DNA from: Azorinus chamasolen
Lineage: Eukaryota > Mollusca > Bivalvia > Cardiida > Solecurtidae
Direction: 5' to 3'
Assembly (NCBI GenBank): GCA_963576725.1
Contig: OY755241.1
Location: forward strand, 61,191,071 to 61,255,070
DNA: 64,000 bases
Position numbers and translations under genes: made by a program. The notes below the pieces were generated by a model that saw only the letters and a list, made by a program, of their open reading frames with translations, was not told the DNA's origin and did no database searches. Positions 31,797-42,132 of this stretch are shown here, piece by piece. The first letter of the stretch is position 1. Every line of letters begins with the position of its first letter.

Positions 31797-32025
31797 CATT
31801 ACCTGATACAGACGCCTTTTGTCGCTTTTGCAAAAGGAGTAGACCCAGATCAGACGACCCTGTAGGAGCCGTCTGCTCTGGTTGCTCATTGAACAATATA
31901 ATCTGATTCTGCAGTTTCTGTAATGGTAAATCTTCCTGTATTCGCATGAAAGTGTTAAATTAAAAAAAATCAAATTAATATCCATGATTTCATTATTTCA
32001 TACATGAATATTCATCAGGTAATGT
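31797..32025. mobile_element. TTAA-G MITE, TSDs lost
   Basis: CCCATTACCTGATACAGACG start, hairpin gtagacccagatcagacg, then gattctgcagtttctg, ending catgaatattcatcagg. Confidence 0.72.
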
Positions 32026-32265
32026 ATTATAAAATGCCCCTTAATTTCATAATGTCGGTGGCAAACCAAATTTGATAGATAAACCAATTTGGAAATGCTT
32101 ATTAAAGTATTTACATGTAAGTTATGTAACATGTATACAAAATATTCCTACCTAGATAGACCCTCATAGTGGTTCTATTCCATTTATCTCCTATTAAGCC
32201 TGGTAAACAGTTCATTTCTACACTGATAGGGCAACAACCTTATCAGTGTGTTCCACTTATAAATG

Positions 32266-32469
32266 CAGTAAAACATCTCTATAACGACCACTAAATTAAA
32301 TCAAGTATTTTGTGTTAAAGGTATGTGGCTGCTTAAAGCAAGGTGAAAGTAAAACAGAACGCTCCTACACGAGCGTTCTGTTTTACTTTTACCTTGCTTT
32401 AAGCAGTCACCTGTCCTAAATACCAACTAATTAACACAATTTAGTGGCCGTTATAGAAATGTTTTACTG
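32266..32469. mobile_element. TA-B MITE
   Basis: 204 bp flanked by TG on both sides rather than TA. Apex gctcctacacgagc. Confidence 0.88.
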
Positions 32470-32501
32470 TGCGTCTGTATTTCATTTGATACATGTGTAC
32501 T

Positions 32502-32860
32502 TATCCCTTTCCCTCATATAAACGCATTTTACACATACAGTAAAACTTCGATTATCCGAACACTAAAATACGTATTATAATCGATCTTTAAGACAGGTGG
32601 CAGCTTAATGCATGGTGAAAGTCATGCAGAAAGCTCCTCTAGGAGCTTTCTGCATGACTTTCATCATGCATTAAGCAGCCACCTGCCTAAAAGGGTCTAA
32701 ATTCTTTTATAACGAAAATTCGAATAATCGAGGTTTTACTGTATATAAACAAAGTAGAACCAAATCAGAGAGCTCCTGTAGGAGCTGTCTGATTAGGGTC
32801 TGCTCTGTTTGGTTATGGGATTATATAGACCGGGTCCTATACTTTATATGAAGGAACGAA
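32502..32860. mobile_element. TTAA-A/G MITE split by TA-B2
   Basis: Left part ccctttccctcatataaac to acacata (32536); right part from tataaacaaagtagaacc with hairpin agagctcctgtaggagctgt. TTAA follows at 32861. Confidence 0.7.
32537..32741. mobile_element. TA-B2 MITE, nested
   Basis: 205 bp, TA both sides, ends CAGTAAAACTTCGATTATCC and inverse, apex gctcctctaggagc. Confidence 0.92.
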
Positions 32861-32864
32861 TTAA

Positions 32865-33029
32865 CCCATTCCCTCACATTGACGCCTTTTGGCGCCTCTA
32901 TGCACTATGCAAATACTCAATTTATCACAATGGTTCCAAAAACTACACGTTCTAAAGTTTAGTAAATGTTCCTTTTCGGTAGATTTATTCAAAGAGGTTG
33001 AGTCTAAAACTAGCCTATCAGGTAATGGG
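32865..33029. mobile_element. TTAA-C MITE with deletion
   Basis: TTAA 32861-32864 and 33030-33033. Left hairpin arm missing. Confidence 0.85.
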
Positions 33030-33055
33030 TTAATGTATAGTCATATATATAACAT

Positions 33056-33648
33056 GCTGTTTGCACAGTGGTTCTCAGAACCTAGGTTCTCAGCTGAAAA
33101 CCTAGGTTCTCGTTGGAATCCCCGGATCTATCTAAGAACAAAGTGTTGTAATGAGAACCTATGTGACAATCTGCTCAAGAATTCTAAGAATCTAAGTTGT
33201 CGTCTAAACACCTGTGATTTTAACCTTTAGCCTGCTATGGGCGGATGAGTGAATATCTATGCAGACAGTTTGGATCCAGATGAGACGAGATGAGAGTAAC
33301 TCGGCGTCTCATCAGGATCAAAACTGTTTGACACCCTGATTGAATTTTGGTAGACACATTCATTATAGATTGTATTTTGAAAAGATAGTGTTTAGGGACA
33401 TTTGTGTGTGTGTGGGGGGGGGGGGGGGTAGTGGATCAACACAACGTATACCTATGGTATAAGCCATTTACATAGATTAGTTCAGCAAACGGTGCAGACC
33501 CTGATCAGATGCCTTCTTCGGGAGACCTCTGATCTGGGTCTACACTGTTTGTCTATGTCTACTGGACATCAGTGGGTTAATTAATGGTGCATTTGGCATA
33601 TTAAGAACGTAGGTTTTCCTAGGATCTCAGAATTATTGTGCAAACAGC
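33056..33648. mobile_element. N element with long imperfect inverted ends
   Basis: Left gctgtttgcacagtggttct and cagaacctaggttctc match in inverse the right gaacgtaggttttcc, tgtgcaaacagc. Interior occupied by the TTAA element below. Confidence 0.6.
33224..33576. mobile_element. TTAA-F/M composite MITE nested in N
   Basis: 353 bp, TTAA 33220-33223 and 33577-33580. First hairpin is F-like (agtttggatccagatgag), second M-like (gcagaccctgatcagatg ... ctgatctgggtctacac). A G15-16 run lies at about 33413-33429. Confidence 0.72.
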
Positions 33649-33696
33649 CGTGTCATAACCATAGGTACCTTAATTTGAAAGTAGACAGTCGTTTAA

Positions 33697-34176
33697 CCCT
33701 TTACTTCCTGCATATTCATTTAACCCTTTCCCTGTTCTATGTTAAATTTCAATCCCTACTGAACATTCATGGACATACTAGTTATAATGAAACATAGAAG
33801 GTGAAACGTTGTAGCCATTTTAGAAAGAAAAGAAACAGATATTCCAAATTTCACTAGCAAACAGAGTAGACCCTGATCAGACGGCTCCTCTAGGAGCCGT
33901 CTGATCTGGGTCTACTCTGTTTGCAAATGCGTGAAAACATGTTTATATGAGGGAAAGGGTTAAGAATTAGAGACATCATAAATATTAATTAGTTTAATTT
34001 TTATAATGACTAAAGAACAAAGGTTTTTTTGGCAATGGGAGAAACTGAACAATAATATCTATATGATTCTGTAAGCAAACAGGGCAGACCCTGATCAGAC
34101 GGAACTATAGGATACGTCTGATCTGGGTATACTCTGTTTGCAAGGGTGTAGAAAGGCGTATACGGGGTATCCGGGG
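33697..34176. mobile_element. TTAA-G MITE hosting TTAA-A
   Basis: TTAA at 33693-33696, ends cgtatacggggtat. TTAA-A sits in its attcatTTAAgaa site. Hairpin gaccctgatcagacggaac at about 34085-34140. Confidence 0.8.
33724..33959. mobile_element. TTAA-A MITE nested in TTAA-G
   Basis: 236 bp, TTAA 33720-33723 and 33960-33963. Arm ccctgatcagacggctcc, apex gctcctctaggagc. Confidence 0.92.
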
Positions 34177-34266
34177 GTTACTGCAGAACGAAAATAATGC
34201 AGAAGCCCTTATTGGAGATGTTGCATATCTTCTATCCTGCATTAAACTATCCCATGCCTTTATTAA

Positions 34267-34488
34267 CACTTTCCTCCATAAATACGCCTTTCTACGCCTC
34301 TGTAAAAGTCACTTCTTGAAACCGTTGTGATATATAGAGCATTTACTCCCAATGAGCAAATGCTCTATTTATCACAATGGTTTCAGAACTACAAAATTCT
34401 AAAAAAAATCCATTTCTCTAGTTAATGCTCCTTTTCGGTAGATTTATTCAAAGAGGTTGGGTGTAAAAATAGCCTATGAGGGAATGGG
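34267..34488. mobile_element. TTAA-C MITE
   Basis: 222 bp, TTAA 34263-34266 and 34489-34492. Inserted next to tatcctgcattaaac, a decayed TA-type interior (34176-34262). Confidence 0.88.
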
Positions 34489-34509
34489 TTAAGAATGTGG
34501 AAAGGTTTA

Positions 34510-34700
34510 CATGTCTACATGGACACGGGTGGATTGGTGAGTTTTGGGGGTCGGTGATATTTGGCCATGACAAAAACTGTTGAAGCAACTCTATATTAGT
34601 TGATAAGCAAACAGAGCAGATGAACAGACGGCTCCATCAGGAGCTGCCCAATCTACTCTATTTGCAAAATGTGTGTTTTTTAATGGGAGAAAGGGCGATA
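34510..34700. mobile_element. Decayed TTAA-G MITE
   Basis: ttggccatgacaaaaactg, then hairpin cagacggctccatcaggag. Ends lost. Confidence 0.55.
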
Positions 34701-35090
34701 GTTAGAGACATACACATATAGCGCATGTTATAGGCAAAATGCTTTTCTGTACTGCCTTTGTCCGTAAAATTAAACCCTCAATTGAAACAATTAAATCGAC
34801 AATATTGAAACTAGCTAGTGGGTGTTTGTTCTTGTTTTTCAAAGGTAATGTGCGTATCTAAAACCAACTAAATTATCCAAATACGGTTTATGCACTGTGC
34901 TGTATATAGTACCGGTTCCGATACCGTGTTTTTGATCCAATTTTGTTGTCGATTTTAGCCGCGTTTTAATATATCCTTCTTCATTTGAAGGTACAGATAG
35001 TATGCAGAATGTAAACAACATCTTGACAACAAACTTTCCTTTAAGGATAATTTTAACTTTTATGTGTGAAAACTATTTGACTATAGAAGC

Positions 35091-35262
35091 ATGGCTATTG
35101 TGTACATGTCAAAGACTTATATTGGGAAAGATATAGGTAACCGATTGGTTCATGCTGGTGAAATTGGAGATATTTCCAGCGTTCAGAAGATCCTTCGGCT
35201 TAATGTCTCCCCGAATACGAAAGATGATTTTGGCATCAGTGCTCTGTCCAAAGCTAGCGCTG
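35091..35262 (+). CDS. Ankyrin-repeat gene, exon 1
   Basis: Starts at an ATG in good context (AGCATGG) and runs 57 codons plus one base to donor CTG|gtaagg. It reads MAIVYMSKTYIGKDIGN, then HAGEIGDISSVQKILRLNVS, DDFGISALSKAS. The last part has ankyrin form: a GD-helix, then N/DDFGxSAL in place of DxxGxTPLH. All three exons are in phase 1 and their junctions fall inside ankyrin repeats, as expected for this family. The joined protein is 196 residues with three repeats and a basic tail. No signal peptide or membrane segment, so it is probably cytosolic or nuclear. No named orthologue is recognised. More upstream exons are possible but not needed. Confidence 0.82.
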
Positions 35263-35402
35263 GTAAGGTTGTTTTACATTGATCACATTTCAGTTATTAT
35301 AACATAGATTAAATAAAAAATAGTTTGATTTTTTAAATATGAGAATTGTAGCAGTCGATAATTTTAGCAGATAACATTTATTTATTAGCTAGCATGGATA
35401 GA

Positions 35403-35454
35403 GTTAACCCTTTCCTTCACATAAACGCATGTTCACGCCTTTGCAAACAGCCTA
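35403..35454. mobile_element. TTAA-A fragment in intron 1
   Basis: TTAA followed by ccctttccttcacataaac, acgcctttgcaaacag, then truncated at the hairpin base. Confidence 0.7.
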
Positions 35455-36090
35455 GTATCGTACACTCACCTTCTATCGAACCTCACCTGGTTATCGAACC
35501 TTTCATATTTTTGTGTTTTTACGCATGTACAAGTGCACACTACGTCATAAAATCATGAGTACCGTTGATTTGTCTGTAAACAACACCTCGTAGCTTTAGT
35601 CATAAACAGGTCAATACAGTTTATTTTCCGTTCAACTATGCTAAACATGAGAAAACTCTTACTAAGTTATAGAATATCATCATGAATTGAAAAGTGTACC
35701 TCATTAAAAATGTTTGACAGCTCTGACCCCTTCAGCTTAATCAAAGGTCGCGTGCCCATGATGAAATAACGTGACTATGAGTATTATGTTACAGTAAACA
35801 GTTTCTAAAATAAAGGTTCGATAAGCAGGTGAGGTTTTTCTGGCAGCCATTTTTGTTTTTGTTATGCGGGTGGTGGGGAACACTAGATTGTTTGGGGATT
35901 AATAGATGAGGATAAAAATATTTAATTGTTTCAGGGTATGTATAAAAGATTATTTTGAACTGCTGATTTATTTTTTTCTTCATTATTCACAGTAAAGTTT
36001 TTTGTTCCTGGTCAAAGGTTAAGAGGTTCGATAGACGGTAAGACCATGCTACTGTAAGAAATAATGACATCATGCGTATGTACTGGTAAC

Positions 36091-36440
36091 CGGGTGTTCT
36101 TTTTAAAGAAACATACCCGCTCAGACCCAGGATCGAACCTGGGTTGCCAGGTTAACTGTCATGCACTCTACCACGTCAACATAAAGCTCTCTTGTACAGC
36201 AAGGCCGTACAAGTTATGATAAACCTACACACTGTGACATATCCCGCAACAAGTTGAAATTCGTCCCGAATTTCTATGGGTATGAGAAAGACTGGGAATC
36301 AAACTCGGAGCTCATACAGTCACGTACAGTCCATTGTTGGGCACCGAGTGTAACCAGGTGTTCCTATTAAGAAATATACCTGCTCAATATATACAAGTGA
36401 TGATAAACCTACACACTCTGACATACCCCAGCAAGTTGAT
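36091..36440 (-). repeat. tRNA-derived SINE-like repeat, two diverged units
   Basis: The minus strand contains an A-box-like tggtagagtgca and a B box ggttcgatcc (about 36176-36130), typical of Pol III promoters in tRNA-derived SINEs. A second unit has gtttgattccc (about 36308-36298). gataaacctacacact and ggtgttc.t.ttaa recur about 190 and 267 bp apart. A functional tRNA is unlikely because the acceptor stem is not evident. Confidence 0.65.
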
Positions 36441-36479
36441 TTTTTGGCCATGGCAGATACTGTGAATCATATAGATGTT

Positions 36480-37080
36480 ATATCACAAGCAAACAGAGCG
36501 GACTTGATCGGACGGCTTCTACAGAAGCTATATCTGATCTTCTTCTATAATGGCTAGCATTAAAAAAAACAACTGAATATTGTGGCCATGCGTGGATGTT
36601 AAAAAAGGAAAGAAATGCCAGTAGTCTTAAGCTACTCAGTCCACTTTAGAACTACAGGCATGTGCTAGTGAAGGTGCAACCTAAAAACCTAAGAAAAGAC
36701 TTCAAAGTCTACAATATATACAGGTTTTGTTGTGCAGGGAAAGCAAAGTGTTAGTGATTGTTAAAAGTAAAAGAATATCTGTAAGCTTATGGTCCGGTCC
36801 ATGTAGCCAGTACTGACCTGAACATATCTACAGTGTCAGCACTGACTACAAACTGTATATGTTGTGGAAGAGAGTTCCACACCAGGACTGTACGAGGAAA
36901 AAATGAGTACTTAAAGGTGTCATTTGAAGGTTGAACTAAGTGATAGGCCTACTGATGAAAGTGTCTGGAATGCCTAGTGTAAGGCTGTAGATAGGTGTTC
37001 ATATTGATATATACGTGATCTGGGTCTACTCTGTTTGCAAAGGGGTAAAAAGGCGTATTCATGGAGTAATAGTTCAATGT
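36480..37080. other. Intron 1 with MITE scraps
   Basis: G-type hairpin remnants at about 36488-36545 and 37016-37075 (gatctgggtctactctgttt). Unidentified sequence between. Confidence 0.5.
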
Positions 37081-37102
37081 TTTATATGAATGGTTATTTT
37101 AA

Positions 37103-37303
37103 CCCTTCACTCCATAAATATGCCTTAATTTTTTGAAAACACAGAAGACCCAGATCCTTCAGGAGCGTTCAGATCAGTCTGATCTGTTTGCTTATATAAT
37201 CATATACCTAATTCTACATGTACATGCATATCATTACAAAACTTGGTCTAATTAATATTAACAATATCATTATAGCTTATATGAATATTCATGGAGTAAA
37301 GGG
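37103..37303. mobile_element. TTAA-G MITE with damaged hairpin
   Basis: 201 bp, TTAA 37099-37102 and 37304-37307. Ends CCCTTCACTCCATAAATA / TTCATGGAGTAAAGGG. Confidence 0.88.
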
Positions 37304-37409
37304 TTAAGATTGATTACATTTATTCTTTACTTTCATGTTGAAACTTCAAGTTAAAGTATAGGATCAATCTCAAGCAACCATTCATTTGTTCAATATAAGA
37401 GTCTGAAAA

Positions 37410-37530
37410 GCTGGAGGTTGCTTGATGCAGAAAGTTCCAATAACAGCTTTCTGCATTACTTTCAACCTGCATTTAGCTATAGTATAACCTATCGTAAAGA
37501 TCCAGATTTAGATCTCTTTTATGGTCGCTT
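37410..37530. mobile_element. TA-type MITE remnant
   Basis: gaggttgcttgatgcagaaa, hairpin, caacctgcatttagct. Ends decayed. Confidence 0.55.
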
Positions 37531-37589
37531 CAGACATGTTTTTCTGTACTTGGACTTGTATTTCTTTGAATGAAAAATAGATTCTGAAA

Positions 37590-37915
37590 TATAGTTAAAC
37601 TTTGATATCTAAAACTCGGATAACTTGAAATTCTGGATAACTCAATAGGAGAAAATGCTCTATTTATCACAACGGTTTCAAAAAGTGACTTTTACAGAGG
37701 CGTCAAAAGGCGTCAGTATGAGGGAATGGATTAAACCGAATAAAGAAACTTAATGATCAATACCGGTATTCAAGACAGATGGCAGATTAATGCAAGATGA
37801 AAGTAATGCAGAAAGCTCCTTTGGGAACTTTCTGCATGACCTTTAACCTGCATGAAATAACTACCTGTCTAAAAAGACCTTGGGTTTTTTTTATTAAAAT
37901 TCCAGTTGAGAGGGT
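37590..37915. mobile_element. TA-Q-like MITE containing half a TTAA-C
   Basis: Left agttaaactttgatatct; a C half-element from its apex (ggagaaaatgctctattt) to gggaatgg at about 37650-37733; then interior cagatggcagattaatgc and a hairpin with gctcctttgggaact. Confidence 0.6.
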
Positions 37916-38004
37916 TTTTCCCCCCTAAAGATCTGATTCTACAATTTCTACCATGGTAAAACAAAATCCTGTGTTCACATGCCATTTTGGAAAATACGTA
38001 ATTG

Positions 38005-38198
38005 ACTCATTCTCTCCTAGGCTATTTTTAGACCCAACCTTTTTTAACTAATCTACCGAAAAGGAGCATTAACTAGAGAAAGGAAATTTTGATAAATAGA
38101 GCATTTACTCCTATAGGAGCAAATGCTCTATTTATCACTATGTTTTCACAATGTGAATTTTAAAGAGGTGCAGAAATGCATCACTAGGGGGCAATGTG
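38005..38198. mobile_element. TTAA-C MITE, decayed ends
   Basis: tcattctctcctaggc start after ttga; intact apex gagcatttactcctatagg. Right end ggggcaatgtg. Confidence 0.78.
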
Positions 38199-38369
38199 TT
38201 TAGTAGCATATTCCAAAATTATTGATATCCAGACTGTTTAATTGAACTTATGAATTTTAATTAAATGAATTTTATACTGGCATATGCACAGGAATATTTG
38301 GTCATGGAAACAGAATCAGATCAATATTGTTTCATAGACAGGACTGTCATTTCTATTGCTATTCTTCAG

Positions 38370-38468
38370 GAGGGCATACAGAAGTTGTCCGACTGTTGCT
38401 AGAGGCAGGAGCAGATGTCAATGCGAAACAGTCGGGGAAAGTCACACCTCTTCATCTTGCAGCCAAAG
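38370..38468 (+). CDS. Ankyrin-repeat gene, exon 2
   Basis: 99 bp, exactly one 33-residue ankyrin repeat. Acceptor tgctattcttcag, donor AAAG|gtgaga, phase 1 in and out. It reads GHTEVVRLLLEAGADVNA, then GKVTPLHLAAK, close to the ankyrin consensus (TPLHLAA, GHTEVV, LLLEAGADVN). A one-repeat symmetric exon can be duplicated or skipped without changing frame. It is the most conserved part of the gene. Confidence 0.88.
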
Positions 38469-38680
38469 GTGAGAGATTCCAAGATGTATCATAACCTGTT
38501 GGTGACATACCACCTAGTATCCATAGGGAAAACAACTACACTCAAAATACGGATGTTAAGGACAAAATTAATCTGATTTGATTATCGAGCATAAGACAGT
38601 ACTATTTTTATTGTAAATAACAGACTTCAGATGAACCTGTTGTGAAAATCTTTGATGCTCTGAAGGCTAGCAAGTCTTAA

Positions 38681-38990
38681 CCCTTTATCTCGTGAACATT
38701 TAACCCATTACCTCATAGGCTATTTTCAGATCCAACCGCTTTGAATAAATCTACCGAAAAGGAGCATTAACTAGAAAAAAGGAAAATTTTAGAATTTTGT
38801 AGTTTGAAACCATTGTGATAAATAGAGCATTTGCTCCTATAGGAGCAAATGCTCTATTTATCACAATGGTTTCAACAGGTGACTTTTACAGAGGCGTAGA
38901 AAGGCGCATTTATGGAGGAAATGGTTAATATTTTTTATAATGGAACACAAGAAAATTTGGTCATAGCAGGAGCTGTACAGCGGCATAGCT
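38681..38990. mobile_element. TTAA-G MITE remnant hosting TTAA-C
   Basis: TTAA 38677-38680 then CCCTTTATCTCGTGAAC; after the inserted C copy comes tttttataatggaacaca and atttggtcatagcagg. Confidence 0.7.
38704..38923. mobile_element. TTAA-C MITE nested in TTAA-G
   Basis: 220 bp, TTAA 38700-38703 and 38924-38927. Perfect hairpin of about 28-bp arms, apex GCTCCTATAGGAGC at 38833-38846. Confidence 0.93.
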
Positions 38991-39020
38991 TGGATTAAAT
39001 GAATGTGTAGGCCGAATGTA

Positions 39021-39174
39021 ACCCTTTCCTACTTGAATATTCATGTAAGTAATAATGACATCATGAATATTAATTAGATTAATTGTCATAATTGCACATG
39101 GATACAGGATTGTTTGGCTGTGGCAGAAACTGTAGAAATCATATCTATGTTATACCATCAGCAAACTCATTCCT
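39021..39174. mobile_element. TTAA-G MITE truncated at hairpin
   Basis: CCCTTTCCTACTTGAATATT, gtaataatgacatcatgaat, gcagaaactgtagaaatca, stops at catcagcaaactc. Confidence 0.75.
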
Positions 39175-39368
39175 TATTTAGAATTCTAACACACCTCGCG
39201 CACACATCTACATAAACAAAGAAGGGACGTATCTATGTTTGAATTCTCCATAAAACACTGCACGCGCTGTAACGGCTTAACATGACGTAATATGGTTTCG
39301 AAAATTCGTACGACAAGAAACGTAGTGCCGTTGTGGCCGTGCAAATTATAGTTAAATTGAAGTGTTAG

Positions 39369-39524
39369 AATCGAAATAATAAATTTATACCAGTGTTTTT
39401 TCGTGCAATCGAACACGGGTAGTCGTTGAGATGCTTATAATTAAATCACTCCGCCTATCGGCATCTCAACTCCTACCAGTGTTCGATTGCACGATAAAAC
39501 ACTGGTATGAATTTATTATTTCTT
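39369..39524. repeat. Long hairpin with 26-bp loop
   Basis: Arms of about 63 bp containing taaatttataccagtgtttt, cgtgcaatcgaacac and tgagatgc. Loop cttataattaaatcactccg. A shorter inverted pair gaattctaacac / gtgttagaatc brackets 39180-39372 just to the left. Confidence 0.88.
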
Positions 39525-39588
39525 AAATCTGCATATATTTGCCAATATCAAATGGGATATGTTACAAATAGTAAGGAATAGGGATTAA

Positions 39589-39880
39589 CCCATTTCCTCA
39601 TATTGATGCCTCTGTTAACCTATTACCTCATAGACTATTTTTTAGATCCAACCTCGTTGAATAAATCTACTGAAAAGGAGCATGTACTGGAGAAAAGGAA
39701 AATTTTAGAACTGTGTAGTTTTGAAACCATTGTGATAAATAGAGCATTTTCTCCTTAGAAGCAAATACTCTATTTATCACAGTGGTTTTGAGAAGTGACT
39801 TTTACAGTGGCGTCAAAGGGCGTCAATATGTGGGAATGGGTTAAGGTCACTTTTCGAAACCATTGTGATAAATAGTGTGA
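39589..39880. mobile_element. TTAA-C MITE hosting another TTAA-C
   Basis: Outer copy: TTAA 39585-39588, cccatttcctcatattgatg ... ggtcacttttcgaaaccatt, truncated near its hairpin. Inner copy listed next. Confidence 0.78.
39619..39840. mobile_element. TTAA-C MITE nested in TTAA-C
   Basis: 222 bp, TTAA 39615-39618 and 39841-39844. Confidence 0.9.
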
Positions 39881-39941
39881 TAATTATCAAATAGGAATTA
39901 AGAGTTTCATATCAGGGTCAGCCCTGCATTATATAGATCTG

Positions 39942-40062
39942 GGCCCATTAGGTTATAAAATTTCTGAGCCTGAGTCTGAGATCATTATCAAGTATCTGAT
40001 TGGTCAGATGCTTGAGAATGATCTCAGACTCAAGCAAAAACTTTTATAACCTCGGGCCTGAT
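39942..40062. mobile_element. J-family element
   Basis: Ends gggcccattaggttataaaa / cttttataacctcgggcc. Arms ctgagatcatt...aatgatctcag. Confidence 0.8.
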
Positions 40063-40067
40063 TCTTA

Positions 40068-40160
40068 AACAGTCATGTAGTGTGTTCATATACCGTTATA
40101 AAAATTCAGCTAATGAATATTCATGATGTCATCATTTCTAATATGAATATTCATCAGGTT
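40068..40160. mobile_element. TTAA-G right-end fragment
   Basis: taatgaatattcatgatgtc, tgaatattcatcagg. Confidence 0.6.
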
Positions 40161-40239
40161 ATAGTAATTTGTACCAAGTCTTAGAGTAGGGGGAAAAATC
40201 CTCTAAAGATTCTCATTGTGTCATTATTTTCTTTTGCAG

Positions 40240-40559
40240 GAAAACATACAGAAGTTGTAAAACATTTGATTTTAAATGGAGTTACGCTAGACCCTATAAC
40301 AAGTAGTGGATTAACTCCCCTGGATCTAGTCACGCATGAATCAGAAGTCTGGACCATAATAACAGATGCCATGAAAGGAGAGCTACCTGAACTCGAGGAA
40401 ATTCCTGATGTGCCAGAAATACCTGATTATGCACTCCCTGATGGGGCAGCACCGAAAAAGGGCAAGAAGGGGAAAAAGGGGAAAAAAGGAAAGAAAGGAA
40501 AAGGAGGAAAGAAGAAAGGTGGAAAGAAGAAAGGAGGAAAAAAGAAAAAGAAAAAATAG
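40240..40559 (+). CDS. Ankyrin-repeat gene, exon 3 with Lys/Gly tail
   Basis: Acceptor attttcttttgcag, entered in phase 1, stop TAG at 40557-40559. It reads GKHTEVVKHLILNGVTLDP, SSGLTPLDLVTHESEVW (a weak third repeat), then ELPELEEIPDVPEIPDY and a tail of about 35 residues made of GKKGKKGKK and GGKKKGG units. The basic tail could bind nucleic acid or act in nuclear/nucleolar targeting; this is inference. The AAG/GGA-rich tail is encoded by a purine-rich tract and may vary in length. No canonical AATAAA was seen just downstream. Confidence 0.85.
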
Positions 40560-40644
40560 CATGTGTTCATGTAACAATGTAGATTTATAGTGTAAATTAT
40601 AAGCATTAAGTAATTATTATGGGAAATGTTTGACTCTATATAAT

Positions 40645-41046
40645 TCCTTTTTGCACCTTTGCTCCTATAGTGGCCATCTAATCAAGGTTTGCTCTGTCTG
40701 CTTATGGAACAATATACAGTATAACCTCTCTATAACGGCCACTAAATTACATCAAATATTTTGTATTAAAGGCAGGTGGCTGCTTAAAGCAAGGTGAAAG
40801 TAAAACAGAACACTCCTATAGGAGCGTTCTGTTTTACTTTCATCTTGCTTTTAGCAGCCACCTGCCCTAAATACCAACTAATTACCACAATTTAGTGGTC
40901 GGTATAGCGAGGCTTTGCTGTAGATCTGATTCTGCAGTTTCTGTCATGGCCAAACTATTCCTGTGTTCAAATGACATTTTAACAGCTGATCTGATTAATA
41001 TTCATGATGCCATTATTTCTCAAATGAATATTCATGAGATAAAGTA
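40645..41046. mobile_element. TTAA-G MITE hosting TA-B
   Basis: Left hairpin remnant gctcctatagtggcc, then catggccaaactattcctg and tgaatattcatgagataaag before TTAA 41047-41050. TA-B is inserted at its ATATA. Confidence 0.8.
40717..40920. mobile_element. TA-B MITE nested in TTAA-G
   Basis: 204 bp, TA 40715-40716 and 40921-40922. Ends CAGTATAACCTCTCTATAAC and inverse. Host continues tagatctgattctgcag. Confidence 0.92.
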
Positions 41047-41050
41047 TTAA

Positions 41051-41638
41051 CCCTTTCCCTGTTGAATATTCATGTAAGAAAAATTGACATCATGAATAAT
41101 AATTAGATTATTTTTTATAATGGTGTGCAAACACAGGATATTTTGGCCCAAGCAGAAACTGTAAAATCAAATCTAGATTCTACCATACACAAACAGAGCA
41201 GAGCCTGATCAGATATAGGAGCTGTCTGACTTGGATCTACTCTGTTTGATAATGCATGAACAGGCGTTTACAGTGCTCCCTCTCTATAACGACACCCTTT
41301 GGGATACGAATATTGTATGTGTTGTTCAGAGGGAGTTTTTATAGGGAGGGAAAATCAAACATAATTAGCTTATTTGCAGATCCCCAGATAAGGTGTATTT
41401 CGAGAACTAAAACCGTTATGCCTCAATCAAACCCTATGTTGTGACCACTCTTTAGAATCGTCACAAAGTGACGATTCTAAAGAGTGGTCACAACATAGGG
41501 TTTGATGAAGGCATAAAGAAAATACGATGGGAAAAGGTTTTTTCTGGAGCCTTGTTGTTTCGGAAACGGTGACATGTGTTGTTGTAAGGAGGGAATCGTT
41601 ATTGAGATAATAATATATATAGTATATGCAGGAAAGGG
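41051..41638. mobile_element. TTAA-G MITE with nested TA-type and L elements
   Basis: TTAA 41047-41050 (shared) and 41639-41642. Hairpin at about 41192-41250. After gcgttta comes cagtgctccctctctataac, a TA-type end, enclosing an L hairpin (aaaccctatgttgtgaccac, apex gtcacaaagtgac, about 41426-41510). Confidence 0.72.
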
Positions 41639-41642
41639 TTAA

Positions 41643-41845
41643 GCTGCAAATTGTCAAGAGCCTCTGGAAACATGTGGCTTCCTAAATTACATACATAACA
41701 TTACTTAAATGAATTTTGAGAGAACTGAGAGAAGTTGGGTGATTCAATGTAAAGTGGAATGTATGAATGATTCAAGAGGTCTGTGATGTTGACAATAAAT
41801 TATGTTGAATTTGCTCAACATGTGGTTTAATTATGGATTTTATCT
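41643..41845. other. No gene seen
   Basis: AT-rich, no repeat recognised. Confidence 0.5.
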
Positions 41846-41849
41846 TTAA

Positions 41850-42063
41850 CCCTTTCAGTGCCAGCATTATCATTTTCTGGAAACATTTTCCTCTTCTTCA
41901 AGTTTTAGAGCAGGCTAGCTCTTGTTCTATTTTTTTTATAAAAATATAAATAGAGTGTCACATAGTTTGGATCCTGATGAGAGTTACTCAGTTTCTGATC
42001 TAGATTCAGACTGTCTGTACACATATATGATATCATAGACTTGTCTTCATGGCAATTCAGGAG
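41850..42063. mobile_element. TTAA-F MITE, decayed hairpin
   Basis: TTAA 41846-41849 and 42064-42067. CCCTTTCAGTGCCAGC start; agtttggatcctgatgag and ctagattcagactgtctg arms. Confidence 0.75.
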
Positions 42064-42132
42064 TTAATAATTTTAATATGATTGACAATTGCTTCAACTC
42101 TTAAGATCAAACACATTACATCCTTATTTTAA

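Noticed and set aside
36116..36190. Possible tRNA gene on the minus strand
   Set aside because: A and B boxes are recognisable but acceptor-stem pairing is not, and a diverged second unit lies beside it; SINE is more likely.
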